Below, piece by piece: positions 21,418 through 27,740 of a stretch of DNA of 30,290 nt; position 1 is the stretch's first letter; each line of letters begins with the position of its first letter. The translations under genes were made by a program, and so were the position numbers. The notes beneath the pieces are model-generated. The model was given only the letters and a program-made list of their open reading frames with translations. It was not told the origin of the DNA and did not search any database. Source of the stretch: an uncultured Streptococcus sp. (GTDB taxonomy: Bacteria; Bacillota; Bacilli; Lactobacillales; Streptococcaceae); assembly GCA_905373305.1 (NCBI GenBank), contig CAJPSM010000006.1, positions 1 to 30,290 on the forward strand, written 5' to 3'.

Positions 21418-23065
21418 AATGAAGCCGTTCTGGCTCCACTCGCTCTTGCGCATCTATACCTTGGTGATGATTGCCATCATTGCAAGTTTTGCGGTCATGC
21501 TCTCCTATGCTGACTGGAGTTCCCGTGAAAAAGAAGCCCAACGAGTAGCTCAACGTGTGACGACTCGGACAGTGAGTGAGATTGAATATTACCATAGAGA
21601 GTCGACTCAGCTTGCCCAGACTTTGGTTGAAAATCAGGCTCGGATTGAAGGGATTTATAAGTACTTTAGTCTCAGTACACCAGACTATTTTTATTGGCAA
21701 TTAGAGCGCAAGGCTTCTCCCTATATCTCGGTATCCTTGTATGAAAACATTGACGATTTGTATGTAAGAAATGACTTTGTGACGGGTGTGGCAATTGTCC
21801 TTCAGGATTATAAAGAAGTCTTTGTTTCTACCAGAGGGAAACGAAGTGGAGAGAAAATTCCAGCAGAAAATTTCAAACCAGCTCCCAATAGTTTTGCCAT
21901 TCCTGTATCCGATCCTGTGTCTGACAAGGATTTAGGAGTCATCTATATCTCCCTTTCCCCAGACGTTCTCCATGATGCTATTGACAATACAAGGGGCCAT
22001 ATCCCGATGGCTGTAACAGTAACTTCGCCTTTTGATACGGAGATGTTTCAGATTGGGGAGACAGTATCTGCCGAGCGGGAGGACTGGCTTGTAGGAGTTA
22101 CCTCCCATGGCTATCAAGTTCGTGTAGCCGTTCCTAAGGATTTTGTTCTTAAGGGAACGTTGACCAGTTCGGCTATCATTATTGGACTAAGCATTCTCTT
22201 TATCATTATCTTGTATACCACTCTGAGGCAGACCTTTTCCAATTACCAAAAGCAGGTGGTGGATCTGGTCGAGTCTATCGAGGTTATTGCCCAAGGAGAA
22301 GAGGGACTTCGGATCGATACCTCTGAAAAAGATCAAGAATTGCTTCTCATTGCGGAAACCACCAATGATATGTTGGATCGCCTGGAAAAAAATATCCACG
22401 ATATTTACCAGCTAGAGCTAAGTCAGAAAGATGCCAATATGAGGGCCTTACAAGCTCAAATCAATCCTCACTTCATGTACAATACCTTAGAGTTTCTGCG
22501 CATGTATGCCGTTATGGAAAGCCAAGATGAACTGGCGGATATTATCTATGAATTTAGCAGTTTACTACGCAATAATATCTCCGACGAGCGGGAAACGACG
22601 CTGAAGCAAGAATTAGAATTTTGTCGCAAATACAGCTATCTCTGTATGGTGCGTTATCCAAAGTCAGTTGCCTATGGTTTTAAGATCGCACCCGAATTAG
22701 AAAATATGAGGGTTCCCAAGTTTACGCTCCAACCATTGGTAGAAAACTACTTTGCCCACGGTATTGACCACCGCCGAACAGACAATGTGATCAGTATCAA
22801 GGTTTTGAAGGGCCAAGGTTTTGTTGAAATCCTAGTGGTAGACAATGGTCGCGGGATGACTGCTGAGAAATTAGCTAGCTTGCAAGAAAAACTAACTCAG
22901 AGAAGTTTTGAGCACGAGGCAAGCTATAGCGGAGAGCGACAATCAATTGGAATAGTCAATGTACACGAACGCTTTGTCCTCTATTTTGGGGATCGCTACA
23001 AAATCAGTGTAGAGTCAGCTGAACAAGAAGGTGTTCGTTACCGTATTACTATTCAAAATGAATAG
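21395..23065 (+). CDS. YesM-type sensor histidine kinase (TCS07-like)
   Basis: This ~556-aa membrane kinase has an N-terminal helix (LRIYTLVMIAIIASFAVML), a ~240-residue extracellular sensor region, a second helix (SSAIIIGLSILFIIILY), a HAMP-like linker (VIAQGEEGLRIDTSEKD), the His_kinase domain with phospho-acceptor His359 in AQINPHFMYNTLEFLR, and an ATPase domain with N-box LQPLVENYFAHGI and G-box VVDNGRGM. This is the YesM/LytS class. The start is ambiguous: ATG at 21395 overlaps yesL by 23 nt and ATG at 21419 would give 548 aa; neither has a strong ribosome-binding site, so coupling to yesL is likely. By neighbours it matches pneumococcal TCS07, described as controlling use of host glycans. 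Confidence 0.92.
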   Translation: MKNWRQNKMKPFWLHSLLRIYTLVMIAIIASFAVMLSYADWSSREKEAQRVAQRVTTRTVSEIEYYHRESTQLAQTLVENQARIEGIYKYFSLSTPDYFYWQLERKASPYISVSLYENIDDLYVRNDFVTGVAIVLQDYKEVFVSTRGKRSGEKIPAENFKPAPNSFAIPVSDPVSDKDLGVIYISLSPDVLHDAIDNTRGHIPMAVTVTSPFDTEMFQIGETVSAEREDWLVGVTSHGYQVRVAVPKDFVLKGTLTSSAIIIGLSILFIIILYTTLRQTFSNYQKQVVDLVESIEVIAQGEEGLRIDTSEKDQELLLIAETTNDMLDRLEKNIHDIYQLELSQKDANMRALQAQINPHFMYNTLEFLRMYAVMESQDELADIIYEFSSLLRNNISDERETTLKQELEFCRKYSYLCMVRYPKSVAYGFKIAPELENMRVPKFTLQPLVENYFAHGIDHRRTDNVISIKVLKGQGFVEILVVDNGRGMTAEKLASLQEKLTQRSFEHEASYSGERQSIGIVNVHERFVLYFGDRYKISVESAEQEGVRYRITIQNE

Positions 23066-23077
23066 AAAGGAAGGGAA

Positions 23078-24364
23078 ATGTATAAAGTTTTATTAGTAGA
23101 CGATGAGTACATGGTGACAGAGGGGCTCAAGCGATTAATCCCTTTTGAAAAATGGGATATGCAAGTCGTCGCAACAGCTAGTCACGCAGATGATGCTTTG
23201 GACTACGTTAAGAAAAATCCAGTAGATGTGGTCATTTCCGATGTCAATATGCCAGATAAGACAGGGCTTGAGATGATTAAGGAAATGAAGGAGCTGCTTC
23301 CAGATACCTATTATATCTTGCTGTCAGGTTATCAGGAGTTTGAGTACGTCAAAAAAGCCATGAACCTTAGTGTCGTGGATTATCTGGTGAAGCCAGTGGA
23401 TAAGGTGGAGTTGAGTCATCTATTAGAAAAAATTGCGAGACAGCTTCAGGAAAAGGTGGAGCAAAGCCAAACTCTCAGCCAAGAATTGGACGAAGAGGGC
23501 TTTATCAACTTCTTAGCGGGCAAAGACAGCTGGTGGATTGGTCTATCCAAGGAAAAGCAAGGCTCTTTCACTATTCCTTACTATGTTTTAGGTCAAGACT
23601 GGCAGATTTTTATCTCTGATCAACCACTGGATGGCATCGTCGTGACACCATTTGAAGCGCCCTACCAACAAGCCTTTGAAAAATGGAAGATCAACGCAGA
23701 AAAAGCCCTCTTTTACGGTTCTGTCAATCTAGAAAAATCCGAGAGTCTATTTGCTTATTACGAACCGATTTATCGCGTGATTATCCAAGGGAATATCAAT
23801 CAAATCATCGAGGAATTAACCCTGCTGGAGAAGGTCGTTTTGGAGAATACTCCGCGCGTGGCCATCACCAAACAGCTCTTCACCCAGTTTGTCATGGATG
23901 TCTTCCACTTGTTTGAGCACTTAAAAGCGGATGATATGACCGAGATTGTCAAAGCCATCCATGCTATTAACTCCTTTAAAGAATTGGTTGCCTACATCAA
24001 AGAAACCTTGACTAAGTTCTTTGGCCAGTACCGCATGAATGAAAACGTGGTGAGTGTTCTAGAGGTTATCGGCCGTGATTATCAAAAAGAGCTCTCACTG
24101 AAGGATATTAGCAAAGATCTCTTTATCAACCCTGTCTACCTCGGTCAGTTAATCAAGCGAGAAACCAACTCAACCTTCGCAGAACTGCTCAACAAACAGC
24201 GCATCAAGGCGGCGCAACAGCTCTTGCTTTCAACCAATGATAGTATTGAAGATGTTTGCTATGCTGTTGGTTACAGCAATGTTGGATATTTCTACAAGGT
24301 CTTCCGTAAATTGTGCGGAAAATCACCAAAAGCTTATCGCAAACAAGTCGAAAGTTCCCTGTAA
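23078..24364 (+). CDS. YesN-type response regulator, receiver plus AraC DNA-binding domain
   Basis: This 428-aa protein has a receiver domain at residues 1-~120 (acidic pair DDE at 8-10, phospho-acceptor Asp55 in VVISDVNMPDKTG, and DYLVKPVDK), a ~200-residue middle region, and a C-terminal AraC/XylS double helix-turn-helix (KDISKDLFINPVYLGQLIKR and IEDVCYAVGYSNVGYFYKVF, then CGKSPKAYRKQ). It follows the kinase by 12 nt with AGGAAGGG upstream, so the pair is co-expressed. It should activate sugar or glycan-uptake genes elsewhere. No target operon is adjacent, apart perhaps from the membrane-protein gene that follows. Confidence 0.94.
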   Translation: MYKVLLVDDEYMVTEGLKRLIPFEKWDMQVVATASHADDALDYVKKNPVDVVISDVNMPDKTGLEMIKEMKELLPDTYYILLSGYQEFEYVKKAMNLSVVDYLVKPVDKVELSHLLEKIARQLQEKVEQSQTLSQELDEEGFINFLAGKDSWWIGLSKEKQGSFTIPYYVLGQDWQIFISDQPLDGIVVTPFEAPYQQAFEKWKINAEKALFYGSVNLEKSESLFAYYEPIYRVIIQGNINQIIEELTLLEKVVLENTPRVAITKQLFTQFVMDVFHLFEHLKADDMTEIVKAIHAINSFKELVAYIKETLTKFFGQYRMNENVVSVLEVIGRDYQKELSLKDISKDLFINPVYLGQLIKRETNSTFAELLNKQRIKAAQQLLLSTNDSIEDVCYAVGYSNVGYFYKVFRKLCGKSPKAYRKQVESSL

Positions 24365-24367
24365 AAC

Positions 24368-24396
24368 TTGTATTTACATACAAAAAATGCTATAAT
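24368..24396 (+). promoter_or_regulatory. Promoter of the 177-aa membrane protein gene
   Basis: TTGTAT (24368-24373), a 17-nt spacer and extended -10 TGCTATAAT (24388-24396), just after the response-regulator stop. Confidence 0.75.
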
Positions 24397-24424
24397 GTTC
24401 AAAATACCTTAAGGAGGAAAAATT

Positions 24425-24958
24425 ATGAAAAAGAAACCAATTTATCTTTGGGTTTTATTAGTTCTATCAGCATTGATTTCAGCTATGTCTTTGTTTGGAA
24501 TACTAAGTCCAGTTCCTAGTAAAGAAACACTAGGTGCCAGTCAAGCTCAAGTTCAAGGTGCTAGCGCCCAGCAACTAGAGGATACGATTAATTATCTACA
24601 TAAGACAGCTGAATTATCGCATTCGACTGTTAACATCGTTTTGATTATTTTATCTGCGATTTTAGTAGTCGCAGGTATTGTGCTCTTGGTTCGTAATCAT
24701 TTGCAATATGCAAATTATGCTTACATTGCTTATGTTTTGCTTGCCATTGTTGGTTCGATTTATACTTATATGGGTATGCAAGATGCTGTACAAGCTATCC
24801 GTGATGAAACTTTGCGACTAGGGACAGAAGTCCTTGGAAAGGGAACAACGATTTTATTTGTTGTTATCAATGTCCTCTTCCTTGCCATTGTCTTTTACAA
24901 GATGTGGCGTCAACAAAAAGATTTGTCTGAGGAAGTCGAAACAGAAGAGGCTGCCTAA
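24425..24958 (+). CDS. Four-helix membrane protein, unknown function
   Basis: This 177-aa protein has four predicted membrane helices: one near the N-terminus (LWVLLVLSALISAMSLFGIL), a 40-residue Ser/Ala/Gln-rich outer loop (KETLGASQAQVQGASAQQLE), two in the middle (TVNIVLIILSAILVVAGIVL and YAYIAYVLLAIVGSIYTYMG) and one near the end (TTILFVVINVLFLAIVFYKM), with an acidic tail. AAGGAGG and a strong promoter support the start. I recognise no named family, though a homologue sits at the same place beside the YesM/YesN pair in pneumococcus (recalled). No enzymatic motif is visible. Confidence 0.85.
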   Translation: MKKKPIYLWVLLVLSALISAMSLFGILSPVPSKETLGASQAQVQGASAQQLEDTINYLHKTAELSHSTVNIVLIILSAILVVAGIVLLVRNHLQYANYAYIAYVLLAIVGSIYTYMGMQDAVQAIRDETLRLGTEVLGKGTTILFVVINVLFLAIVFYKMWRQQKDLSEEVETEEAA

Positions 24959-24961
24959 GTA

Positions 24962-24990
24962 TTGACAAAAGGGAACTATCAAGTTACAAT
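24962..24990 (+). promoter_or_regulatory. Consensus promoter of nrdI inside the upstream terminator
   Basis: TTGACA (24962-24967), a 17-nt spacer and TACAAT (24985-24990). The -35 starts 3 nt after the preceding stop codon and the -10 forms the loop of the terminator hairpin. Confidence 0.8.
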
Positions 24991-25006
24991 CTTGTTAGTT
25001 CTTTTT
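24973..25006 (+). terminator. Terminator of the 177-aa membrane protein gene
   Basis: GAACTATCAAG (24973-24983) pairs with CTTGTTAGTTC (24991-25001, one mismatch) around a 7-nt loop, followed by TTTTT. It overlaps the nrdI promoter. Confidence 0.85.
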
Positions 25007-25036
25007 ATATCGTAAACATAAAAGATAGAGGTCAGC

Positions 25037-25507
25037 ATGAAAAAAATATCCTTAGTTTATATCAGTTTGAGCGGGAATACAGAGAGTTTTGTAACTCGAC
25101 TTAAGGACTATCTCTTGTCCCAGTACGAAGGGATTGAGGTCCAAAAGATTCATATCAAGGATTTGGTCAAGGAAGGCCAAGAATTCTTTGAAATGGAGCA
25201 TCCCTATGTCGCTTTCTTGCCGACCTATCTGGAAGGTGGAAATGGTGTCGATAACGGCGATGTTGAGATTCTTACGACTCCAGTGGGCGACTTTATCGCC
25301 TATGGAGACAATGCTAGTAAGTGTTTTGGGGTAGTGGGATCTGGTAATCGCAATTTTAACAATCAATACTGCCTGACAGCCAAGCAGTATAGCCAGCGCT
25401 TTGGCTTCCCGGTCCTAGCAGACTTTGAAATGCGTGGAATGCTGGGAGATATTAAAAAGGTCGCAGCGATTATCGCGGACTTATATGGATTGGGTTCAGA
25501 AAGTTAG
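25037..25507 (+). CDS. nrdI: Flavodoxin-like NrdI, class Ib ribonucleotide reductase activator
   Basis: NrdI is the FMN protein that supplies oxidant to build the di-manganese tyrosyl cofactor of class Ib ribonucleotide reductase (NrdF). The 156-aa protein has the FMN phosphate-binding loop SLSGNTESF (residues 10-18), the glycine-rich region PTYLEGGNGVDNGDVE near 62-77 and the VVGSGNRNFNNQYCLTAKQY motif near 101-120. It is longer than many NrdI (~130 aa), as in the streptococcal form. AGAGGT lies before the ATG. It stands alone: no nrdE, nrdF or nrdH is adjacent, and it has its own promoter and terminator. Confidence 0.93.
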   Translation: MKKISLVYISLSGNTESFVTRLKDYLLSQYEGIEVQKIHIKDLVKEGQEFFEMEHPYVAFLPTYLEGGNGVDNGDVEILTTPVGDFIAYGDNASKCFGVVGSGNRNFNNQYCLTAKQYSQRFGFPVLADFEMRGMLGDIKKVAAIIADLYGLGSES

Positions 25508-25520
25508 AATCGTTCAAGTA

Positions 25521-25548
25521 GGCAGTTGGATTTTCTCAACTGCCTTTT
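25521..25548 (+). terminator. Terminator of nrdI
   Basis: GGCAGTTG (25521-25528) pairs perfectly with CAACTGCC (25537-25544) and is followed by TTTT. Confidence 0.85.
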
Positions 25549-25555
25549 GAATGCA

Positions 25556-25583
25556 GAAAAAGGCACCCAGACGAGGGTGCTGC
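25556..25583 (-). terminator. Terminator of the Nramp-like gene
   Basis: On the minus strand GCACCC pairs with GGGTGC around TCGTCT and is followed by CTTTTT. It lies just past the stop codon of the transporter gene. Confidence 0.8.
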
Positions 25584-25591
25584 TTTGTGAA

Positions 25592-26854
25592 CTAACCTGC
25601 TTTTCCGATGGCAAGTGCATAGATAAAGAAAATAGCAAAGCCAAAGAGGAAAATCAATCCTGCGATTGCGAGGAGTTTTAGCCAAGAAGGAAGATTTTTA
25701 TTTTCACCTGTCACCAACACATAGTTCAAAAGGGCAAAGAATGGTGTTGTCAGAAAAGATCCAATCATGGCAAAGCGGAGCATGGTTGAAACTTGAGCGG
25801 CAAAGAACTTGATGATGACGATACCAATGATAGCTGTGATGGTCATCCAGATGTTCAAAGATTTACGATTATCCTCTTTTTGATTTGCCAAGAGTTGAAG
25901 GGAGGCCTGATTGACACGTGAATAGCCATCGATAACAGTAATTACTGTCCCAAAGATACAGAGAAAGGCGATAAAGGTAATCAAATATCGAGACCATTCG
26001 CCAAGGACAGAGGCATACATGCCCACAAATTGCGAGATGTACTTGGCTGAAGCAGCTTCAACCGCTTGTCCTGTAGGATACTGAATCAGTGCTCCTAGTG
26101 CCACAAAGAATACAGCCAGGATAGCAGTCCCAATGTACCCAACGTTAAAGTCGAACAGAGCATCCTCTGTATTAAAGTTAACGGTCTTTTTCTTTTCGGC
26201 TGACCAAAGTGAGTTGATGGCTGAAATTTCAATAGGAGCAGGCATCCAGCCTAGAAGGGAAACGATAAAGGGTAGGGCTGCCATTTGCCAAGGTGTTTTC
26301 TCGATAAAATCAGAGCTGTATTCTGGGTGCTTAACGGCAGCAATGATGACGGCAAGAACAGTTGCAATAGTCAAGGCAGACATGATCCATTTTGCCATAC
26401 CATCCAATAGTTTGTAGCCACCAAATAGTAGCATGGCCCAAATGACTGCAACAAGGATCAGGGACCACTGAGTGATGCTAAGGCCAATCATTGGGAAGGC
26501 GCTAGCGATGATGGCTGAGCAAAGGATAGCGACTCCAGCTGTGTTGACCATGGCAGAGAAAACATTGAGGACAAAGAAAATCCAGAGATAGATTTTTCCT
26601 TTTTCGGCATAGCCTTCGACCAAGGTTTTACCAGTGTCAGCAGTATATTCGGCGCCAAAACGGAAAAATGGGTATTTAAAAACATTGGCCAAGATAACCA
26701 AGAGGAGTAGTGACCAACCATAAGAACCACCAGCTTGAGTAGAGGATACAATGTGAGAACCTCCAACGGCGGCAGAAGCCATGAGGATTCCTGGTCCCAT
26801 TGCCTTTAGTTTGCTTGCCCAGGTTGACTGGTTTGATAACGTAACTTGTGACAT
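25592..26854 (-). CDS. Nramp-fold transporter lacking the DPGN metal-binding motif
   Basis: This 420-aa protein has about eleven membrane helices and the overall Nramp pattern: GPGILMASAAVGGSHIVSST in helix 1 and LGWMPAPIEISAINSLW in helix 6. In canonical Nramp metal importers helix 1 carries DPGN and helix 6 carries MPHN. Here the helix 1 motif is replaced by GGSH, so the metal-liganding Asp and Asn are lost, and MPHN is MPAP, keeping only Met-Pro. It therefore belongs to a divergent Nramp-related branch whose substrate may not be Mn2+ or Fe2+. TAGGAGCG precedes the ATG. Three CodY-like boxes upstream suggest control by amino-acid status. It is monocistronic. Confidence 0.85.
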   Translation of the reverse strand: MSQVTLSNQSTWASKLKAMGPGILMASAAVGGSHIVSSTQAGGSYGWSLLLLVILANVFKYPFFRFGAEYTADTGKTLVEGYAEKGKIYLWIFFVLNVFSAMVNTAGVAILCSAIIASAFPMIGLSITQWSLILVAVIWAMLLFGGYKLLDGMAKWIMSALTIATVLAVIIAAVKHPEYSSDFIEKTPWQMAALPFIVSLLGWMPAPIEISAINSLWSAEKKKTVNFNTEDALFDFNVGYIGTAILAVFFVALGALIQYPTGQAVEAASAKYISQFVGMYASVLGEWSRYLITFIAFLCIFGTVITVIDGYSRVNQASLQLLANQKEDNRKSLNIWMTITAIIGIVIIKFFAAQVSTMLRFAMIGSFLTTPFFALLNYVLVTGENKNLPSWLKLLAIAGLIFLFGFAIFFIYALAIGKAG

Positions 26855-26874
26855 AATAAACGCTCCTATTTTTG

Positions 26875-26889
26875 AATTTTCAGAATAAT
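26875..26889. promoter_or_regulatory. CodY-like box proximal to the Nramp-like gene
   Basis: AATTTTCAGAATAAT agrees with the CodY motif AATTTTCWGAAAATT at 13 of 15 positions, 20 nt upstream of the start codon, where binding would block transcription. Confidence 0.5.
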
Positions 26890-26891
26890 CT

Positions 26892-26910
26892 GAATAGATA
26901 AGTTCTATTC
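26892..26910. promoter_or_regulatory. Inverted repeat in the Nramp-like promoter region
   Basis: GAATAGA-TAAGT-TCTATTC is a perfect 7-bp inverted repeat with a 5-nt centre between two CodY-like boxes; it could be an operator for another regulator. Confidence 0.35.
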
Positions 26911-26938
26911 TACAAGAAACTCAGGGAAAATGCAAGAA

Positions 26939-26971
26939 AATTTTGAAAAAATTAGAAAATTTCAGAAAAAT
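26939..26971. promoter_or_regulatory. Two more CodY-like boxes upstream of the Nramp-like gene
   Basis: AATTTTGAAAAAATT (26939-26953) and AAATTTCAGAAAAAT (26957-26971) each match the CodY consensus at 13 of 15 positions. The region is very A/T-rich, which weakens single matches, but three in 100 bp is suggestive. Confidence 0.4.
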
Positions 26972-27015
26972 AATATGAAAGATATGATTATTACAGGAAA
27001 ATGTCATTGATGGGA

Positions 27016-27047
27016 GTAAAAAATCCGAGAAAAAAACTTCTCGGATT
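27016..27047 (-). terminator. Terminator of the 81-aa membrane protein gene
   Basis: On the minus strand AATCCGAG pairs with CTCGGATT around a 10-nt T-rich loop and is followed by TTTTTT. Confidence 0.85.
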
Positions 27048-27050
27048 CCC

Positions 27051-27296
27051 TTATTTTAATTGCTCAGTGATTTCCTTAGAAAGCAGGAGTCCCAAACGAT
27101 AGCTTTTGTTGATGTAGGCGATGACATCATTGATATTCTCTGTAGTTTGGATTCTTTCGCGGATATCTGCTTTGAAAGTTTCGTCTTTCAAAAGCTGCTC
27201 CTGAAGGAGTTGTTGAAGTTTTTCCTTTTCGTATTTATTGATGAGAAAAAGAACGACAAGACTGATAAGAACTAAGATATAAGCATACTGGCTCAT
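27051..27296 (-). CDS. Small single-helix membrane protein, unknown function
   Basis: This 81-aa protein has an N-terminal membrane anchor (YAYILVLISLVVLFLINKY, residues 4-22) and a cytoplasmic amphipathic, probably coiled-coil region rich in Lys, Glu and Gln (KEKLQQLLQEQLLKDETF), ending SKEITEQLK. A longer upstream frame exists, but GGAGAG before this ATG shows the true start. A terminator follows directly. I do not recognise a family. It is the last recognisable gene before the repeat region and argS. Confidence 0.75.
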   Translation of the reverse strand: MSQYAYILVLISLVVLFLINKYEKEKLQQLLQEQLLKDETFKADIRERIQTTENINDVIAYINKSYRLGLLLSKEITEQLK

Positions 27297-27336
27297 AAAA
27301 TCTCTCCTGGTTTGATAAAAAAGTTGACGGTATAAG

Positions 27337-27361
27337 AAAAGCGAAAGAAATTTTCGCTTTT
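27337..27361 (-). terminator. Hairpin upstream of the 81-aa gene
   Basis: AAAAGCGAAA pairs perfectly with TTTCGCTTTT around a 5-nt loop. Either strand can form it; on the minus strand it could end argS read-through before the 81-aa gene. There is no extra T-run beyond the stem. Confidence 0.5.
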
Positions 27362-27456
27362 CAACTAAGTGATTAGACTGGCGGAACAGGTATCTGACAG
27401 ATAAAACAAGACGGTCTTGACCTTTAATTGAAAAATCCATCCAGTTCTAATGAAGG

Positions 27457-27731
27457 CTAGTGAAGCGCCAAGCCAAAGCCTATATAAGACTTGGTGTTAG
27501 TTTTACTTAGATTGCTTTGCAATCAATTCACTTGAAGATTGCGACGTCTTTCAGTAGAAATCGAAAACATTTCTATCGAAAGACTAGTAAAGCGTTTAAG
27601 CAATTCGTACTGGTTACGACGTTCTGGGACATAAATCGATAATATTTATGTCCCAGAACTAGTGAAGCGCCTAGCCAAATCCCTTATAGGATTTGGTGTT
27701 AGTTACTTAGATTGCTTTGCAATCAAGTAAC
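27457..27731. repeat. Interspersed repeat cluster: three CTAGTRAAGCG-headed segments with hairpins
   Basis: Three segments start with CTAGT(G/A)AAGCG at 27457, 27584 and 27659. Segments one and three share about 64 nt, including GATTGCTTTGCAATC. Segments one and two each end in a module ACG-ACG/T-rich arm-loop-arm: hairpin A (27546-27561 with 27569-27584) and hairpin B (27621-27636 with 27644-27659). Both have 16-bp arms, a 7-nt loop starting CGA and the same flanks, but largely different arm sequences. Segment three adds hairpins CCAAATCC/GGATTTGG (27675-27696) and a 13-bp stem at 27702-27731. The family name is unknown to me; it is neither BOX nor, as far as I can tell, RUP. Confidence 0.8.
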
Positions 27732-27740
27732 TTTGGCGAT

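Larger units (their letters stand above)
27297..27740. other. 444-bp non-coding region between the 81-aa gene and argS
   Basis: No coding sequence is supported here. From left to right it holds a 10-bp hairpin (27337-27361), about 95 bp of unremarkable sequence, and from 27457 to 27731 an array of related repeat segments with long hairpins, described separately. Nothing resembling an insertion sequence, tRNA or attachment site is seen. Confidence 0.8.

Noticed and set aside
27297..27740. Phage or integrative-element attachment site near argS
   Set aside because: No tRNA gene, integrase or long direct repeat is present; the repeats here are internal to the cluster.
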